This document shows, in pieces, positions 4,933 through 6,347 of a stretch of 6,347 nt of DNA. Position 1 is the stretch's first letter; the number at the start of each line of letters is the position of its first letter. The DNA is from Vitreoscilla stercoraria DSM 513 (lineage in GTDB: Bacteria > Pseudomonadota > Gammaproteobacteria > Burkholderiales > Neisseriaceae), in NCBI RefSeq assembly GCF_000382305.1, contig NZ_KB908046.1:1-6347 (forward strand), written 5' to 3'. Made by a program: the position numbers and the translations under genes. The notes below the pieces were generated by a model. It did no database searches and had not been told where the DNA came from. It saw only the letters and a program-made list of their open reading frames with translations.

Positions 4933-4952
4933 GCGAATCGATTTTATACCGC

Positions 4953-5288
4953 TTAATGATGTGCTGCTGTGGCAATGGCACGGCTAACTAACTCATTTAG
5001 GCTGATGCCTTGAGCAATAGCAGCAGCCATGGCATCTTCATGTAATTTCGGATTAATCCGAACATTAAAGCGTCCTGAATATTGTTTTTTTGGCTCGATA
5101 CCGTTCTCTTTACACACTTCTAAAAACACTTTTAATGATTCAGCACCTTCTCTACGTAAGCTTTCTACATCAGCCGCATAAAAATCTGCTCCACCATTTA
5201 ATCCAATAAATTCACCGCGAAACAACTCAATTTCAGAATCATATGCAATCACGGCTTTGTAGCCATTAATTATCATCGTATTAATCAT
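4953..5288 (-). CDS. hicB: HicB-family antitoxin
   Basis: This is the antitoxin of a type II HicAB system. It binds and neutralises HicA and, through its DNA-binding end, represses the operon. The 111 residues show a HicB N-terminal fold (GYKAVIAYDSEIELFRGEF, then LNGGADFYAADVESLRREG) with the usual helix (AESLKVFLEVCKENG). A C-terminal ribbon-helix-helix follows at 71-108: GRFNVRINPKLHEDAMAAA, then IAQGISLNELVSRAIA. Its ATG overlaps the hicA stop codon by four bases (ATGA, 5285-5288), the sign of translational coupling. GGAG lies seven bases upstream. Toxin-first order is normal for hicAB. Length is normal and no residue looks missing. Confidence 0.93.
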   Translation of the reverse strand: MINTMIINGYKAVIAYDSEIELFRGEFIGLNGGADFYAADVESLRREGAESLKVFLEVCKENGIEPKKQYSGRFNVRINPKLHEDAMAAAIAQGISLNELVSRAIATAAHH

Positions 5289-5539
5289 GGTCTTACTCCA
5301 TTTTCATCTAACCACTTTCGAACACTGGCAACAGCCCCTTTATCGGTATCAGGGCTAGGATGCGGACGATGAAACACTTTTACCTGTCCGAATAACACAA
5401 CCGCTATACGTGAACCTTCACGCTCCTGCACGTTTGCTCCTAGCTCAATAAATAAGGCTTCGATCTCCGTCCATTTTATACTTCCTGATACTGGTCGATG
5501 GAAAATCAGTTCTAAGGTTTTTTGATGTTTTCGTTTCAT
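5285..5539 (-). CDS. hicA: HicA-family toxin (mRNA interferase)
   Basis: HicA toxins are small double-stranded-RNA-binding-like proteins that cut mRNA and stop growth when HicB is lost. The 84 residues fit the family: helix WTEIEALFIELGANV (23-37), strands EGSRIAVVLFGQVKVF (41-56), the HRPHPSPDT segment (57-65), and a closing helix GAVASVRKWLDENG. In the best-studied HicA proteins the catalytic histidine follows Gly-Ser. Here that position is Arg44 (GSR), and the candidate histidines are H57 and H60. From memory this is a recurring HicA subgroup rather than a damaged gene. The gene is first in the operon and overlaps hicB by four bases. The ribosome site is weak (GAAAA), which would keep toxin synthesis low. 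Confidence 0.9.
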   Translation of the reverse strand: MKRKHQKTLELIFHRPVSGSIKWTEIEALFIELGANVQEREGSRIAVVLFGQVKVFHRPHPSPDTDKGAVASVRKWLDENGVRP

Positions 5540-5544
5540 TTTTC

Positions 5545-5563
5545 AGTACCAATATTTAGTACT
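5545..5563. promoter_or_regulatory. Inverted repeat at the hicAB start of transcription (likely HicB operator)
   Basis: AGTAC (5545-5549) and GTACT (5559-5563) are inverted around an AT-rich centre, a 19-bp imperfect palindrome that touches the -10 box and covers the expected +1. A ribbon-helix-helix HicB dimer binds sites of this kind in other systems. The assignment is an inference from position. Confidence 0.5.
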
Positions 5564-5592
5564 ATTATCACACGAATTTACTGAAGCGGCAA
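5564..5592 (-). promoter_or_regulatory. hicAB promoter with extended -10
   Basis: On the minus strand TTGCCG (5592-5587) lies 17 bases before GATAAT (5569-5564). A TG one base upstream of the -10 (TGTGATAAT) makes it an extended -10. The start of transcription would fall about 20 bases upstream of the hicA ATG. Confidence 0.65.
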
Positions 5593-5626
5593 CATTCTGT
5601 TTTGTAAGTTACAGTTCTGAATAGAT

Positions 5627-6187
5627 TTATTTTAAATAAGCATAAACCGTCATCCTGGTGATGCCAAAAGCTTTGGCCACACTTGATTTGCTTTCACCAG
5701 CAGCAATACGCTGTTTTAATTGTTCAACTTGTTCTGGCGTTAGTTTAGGTGAGCGACCTTTGTACTTACCTTTGGCCTTAGCCAAAGCGATGCCTTCTCG
5801 CTGACGTTCGCGAATCAATGCGCGTTCAAACTCGCTGATGGCAGCCAACATGGTCAGCATCATTTTGCTGATGGCATTGTCATTACCTTCCGCCCCAAAA
5901 GTTAAACCTTCTTTTAAGAATTTGATCACCACACCTTTGGCAGTAATCTCTTTGACCAAATTCTGCAAATCAATGTTGTTACGAGCGAGGCGATCGATGG
6001 ATGTGACTTCAATAATGTCACCTCGACGAATGTGTCTCATCATTTCTTGTAATTTCGGACGTTCAACATCTTTGCCGGAAACTTTATCAATAAACAATTC
6101 ATCGCAATGCTGAAGCTGTTCCAACTGCCGTTCGATATTTTGATCAACAGTCGATACCCGGACATAACCAATAATTTGACCCTTCAT
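5627..6187 (-). CDS. Serine resolvase (Tn3/resolvase-invertase family)
   Basis: The protein recombines two copies of a res site and probably resolves plasmid multimers or cointegrates. The chosen start gives 186 residues (MKGQIIGYVRVST), matching relatives that begin five to eight residues before the GYxRVS motif. An in-frame ATG at 6200-6202 would add five residues and has no better ribosome site. Numbered from the longer start, the nucleophile is S17 in YVRVSTVDQN and the catalytic arginines are R71 and R74 in DRLAR (70-74). SGKD is at 42-45. The long E helix with FERALIRERQREG follows, and a C-terminal helix-turn-helix spans about 155-191 (LTPEQVEQLKQRIAAG, then FGITRMTVYAYLK). All catalytic residues are present. 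The paired half-sites just upstream are its likely target. No transposase is next to it within the window, so a plasmid-maintenance role is as likely as a transposon role. Confidence 0.9.
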   Translation of the reverse strand: MKGQIIGYVRVSTVDQNIERQLEQLQHCDELFIDKVSGKDVERPKLQEMMRHIRRGDIIEVTSIDRLARNNIDLQNLVKEITAKGVVIKFLKEGLTFGAEGNDNAISKMMLTMLAAISEFERALIRERQREGIALAKAKGKYKGRSPKLTPEQVEQLKQRIAAGESKSSVAKAFGITRMTVYAYLK

Positions 6188-6234
6188 ATCACCAAAACCC
6201 ATATTTTGTAATATTAGGATTATAAGAATTTATT

Positions 6235-6274
6235 TATACATTGTATATAAATTGATTTTTTAATTTTTATACAA
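6235..6274. promoter_or_regulatory. Candidate res site: inverted half-sites upstream of the resolvase
   Basis: TTGTATATAAATT (6241-6253) and AATTTTTATACAA (6262-6274) form a 13-bp inverted repeat with one mismatch around an 8-base spacer, 34 bases in all. A third half-site makes TATACATTGTATA (6235-6247), a perfect 6-1-6 palindrome that shares TTGTATA. Pairs of inverted ~12-bp half-sites next to the gene are the normal form of a res subsite, and resolvase bound here would also repress its own promoter. The rest of the stretch to 6347 is AT-rich with no further gene visible. Confidence 0.5.
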
Positions 6275-6347
6275 TAACAAAATTTCTTGATTTTATTGAA
6301 TTTTGGATAATTTGGTATTTAAATATAATTTGTAAAAATAGGGTGTA

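Larger units (their letters stand above)
4597..4952. other. leuA leader and upstream noncoding region
   Basis: About 350 bases separate leuA from hicB. I see no leader peptide rich in leucine codons. The only short minus-strand frame (4758-4814, 18 residues) has one TTG and one CTC and no ribosome site, so classic attenuation is unlikely. The leuA promoter has no convincing -35. A -10-like TAAAAT lies on the minus strand at 4640-4635. The stretch also holds the palindrome and repeats listed separately. Confidence 0.5.

Noticed and set aside
5838..6113. Plus-strand open frame within the resolvase
   Set aside because: It is antisense to the catalytic domain of the resolvase.
6208..6216. TAATATTAC on the minus strand, identical to the nick nonamer of circular single-stranded DNA viruses
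   Set aside because: It lies 5 kb from the HUH gene, is not in a stem-loop, and is expected by chance in such AT-rich DNA.
6331..6347. GGTGTA at the window end as the centre of a dif site
   Set aside because: The 11 bases before it do not match a XerC arm, and the XerD arm would be outside the window.
1..6347. CRISPR array, tRNA or rRNA genes
   Set aside because: No regularly spaced repeats of 20 bases or more and no tRNA or rRNA sequence were seen on either strand.

Overview
The window is AT-rich DNA that looks like part of a plasmid, or a plasmid-derived island, from a gammaproteobacterium. Moraxellaceae, and Acinetobacter in particular, is the best guess. This rests on the low GC, the Pseudomonas/Acinetobacter-type LeuA, and the mix of a ColE2-type replication remnant, HicAB and a small serine recombinase. 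The species cannot be fixed from the sequence alone.

Left end (1-501): the window opens in the last codons of an invertase/resolvase-type serine recombinase. Its stop codon lies inside a 38-bp Tn3-family terminal inverted repeat (58-95, GGGG end pointing right). Directly outside that repeat begins the 3' part of a ColE2-type plasmid replication protein (96-436), so the transposon appears to have cut the rep gene. Just past the rep stop codon there is a ColE2-like origin motif (TATCAGATAACAGC followed by a stem-loop, 467-490). A perfect 15-bp palindrome resembling a Fur box overlaps the rep stop codon.

Second block (502-1745): a noncoding stretch leads to a small HUH-type (Rep-like) endonuclease gene that starts with TTG. 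A second noncoding stretch follows, with two hairpins, two pairs of short direct repeats and a second copy of the ColE2-origin 10-mer AGATAACAGC (1624-1633). A plausible reading is a broken ColE2-type replicon beside a second replication or mobilisation module.

Third block (1746-4952): a small minus-strand gene of unknown function has a clear promoter, a tetO-like 13-bp palindrome between its -35 and -10, and its own terminator. A divergent AraC-family regulator (NimR-like layout) runs tail-to-tail, with no gap, into a complete leuA (2-isopropylmalate synthase). No other leucine-pathway gene is visible. The leuA leader carries a perfect 17-bp palindrome and a pair of 8-bp direct repeats.

Right block (4953-6347): a HicA-HicB toxin-antitoxin operon on the minus strand, with a well-formed promoter and a palindrome near the expected start of transcription, is followed by a complete serine resolvase. 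Paired inverted half-sites upstream of the resolvase look like its res site. HicAB and the resolvase/res pair are typical plasmid maintenance functions. The AraC-LeuA pair is the likely cargo.
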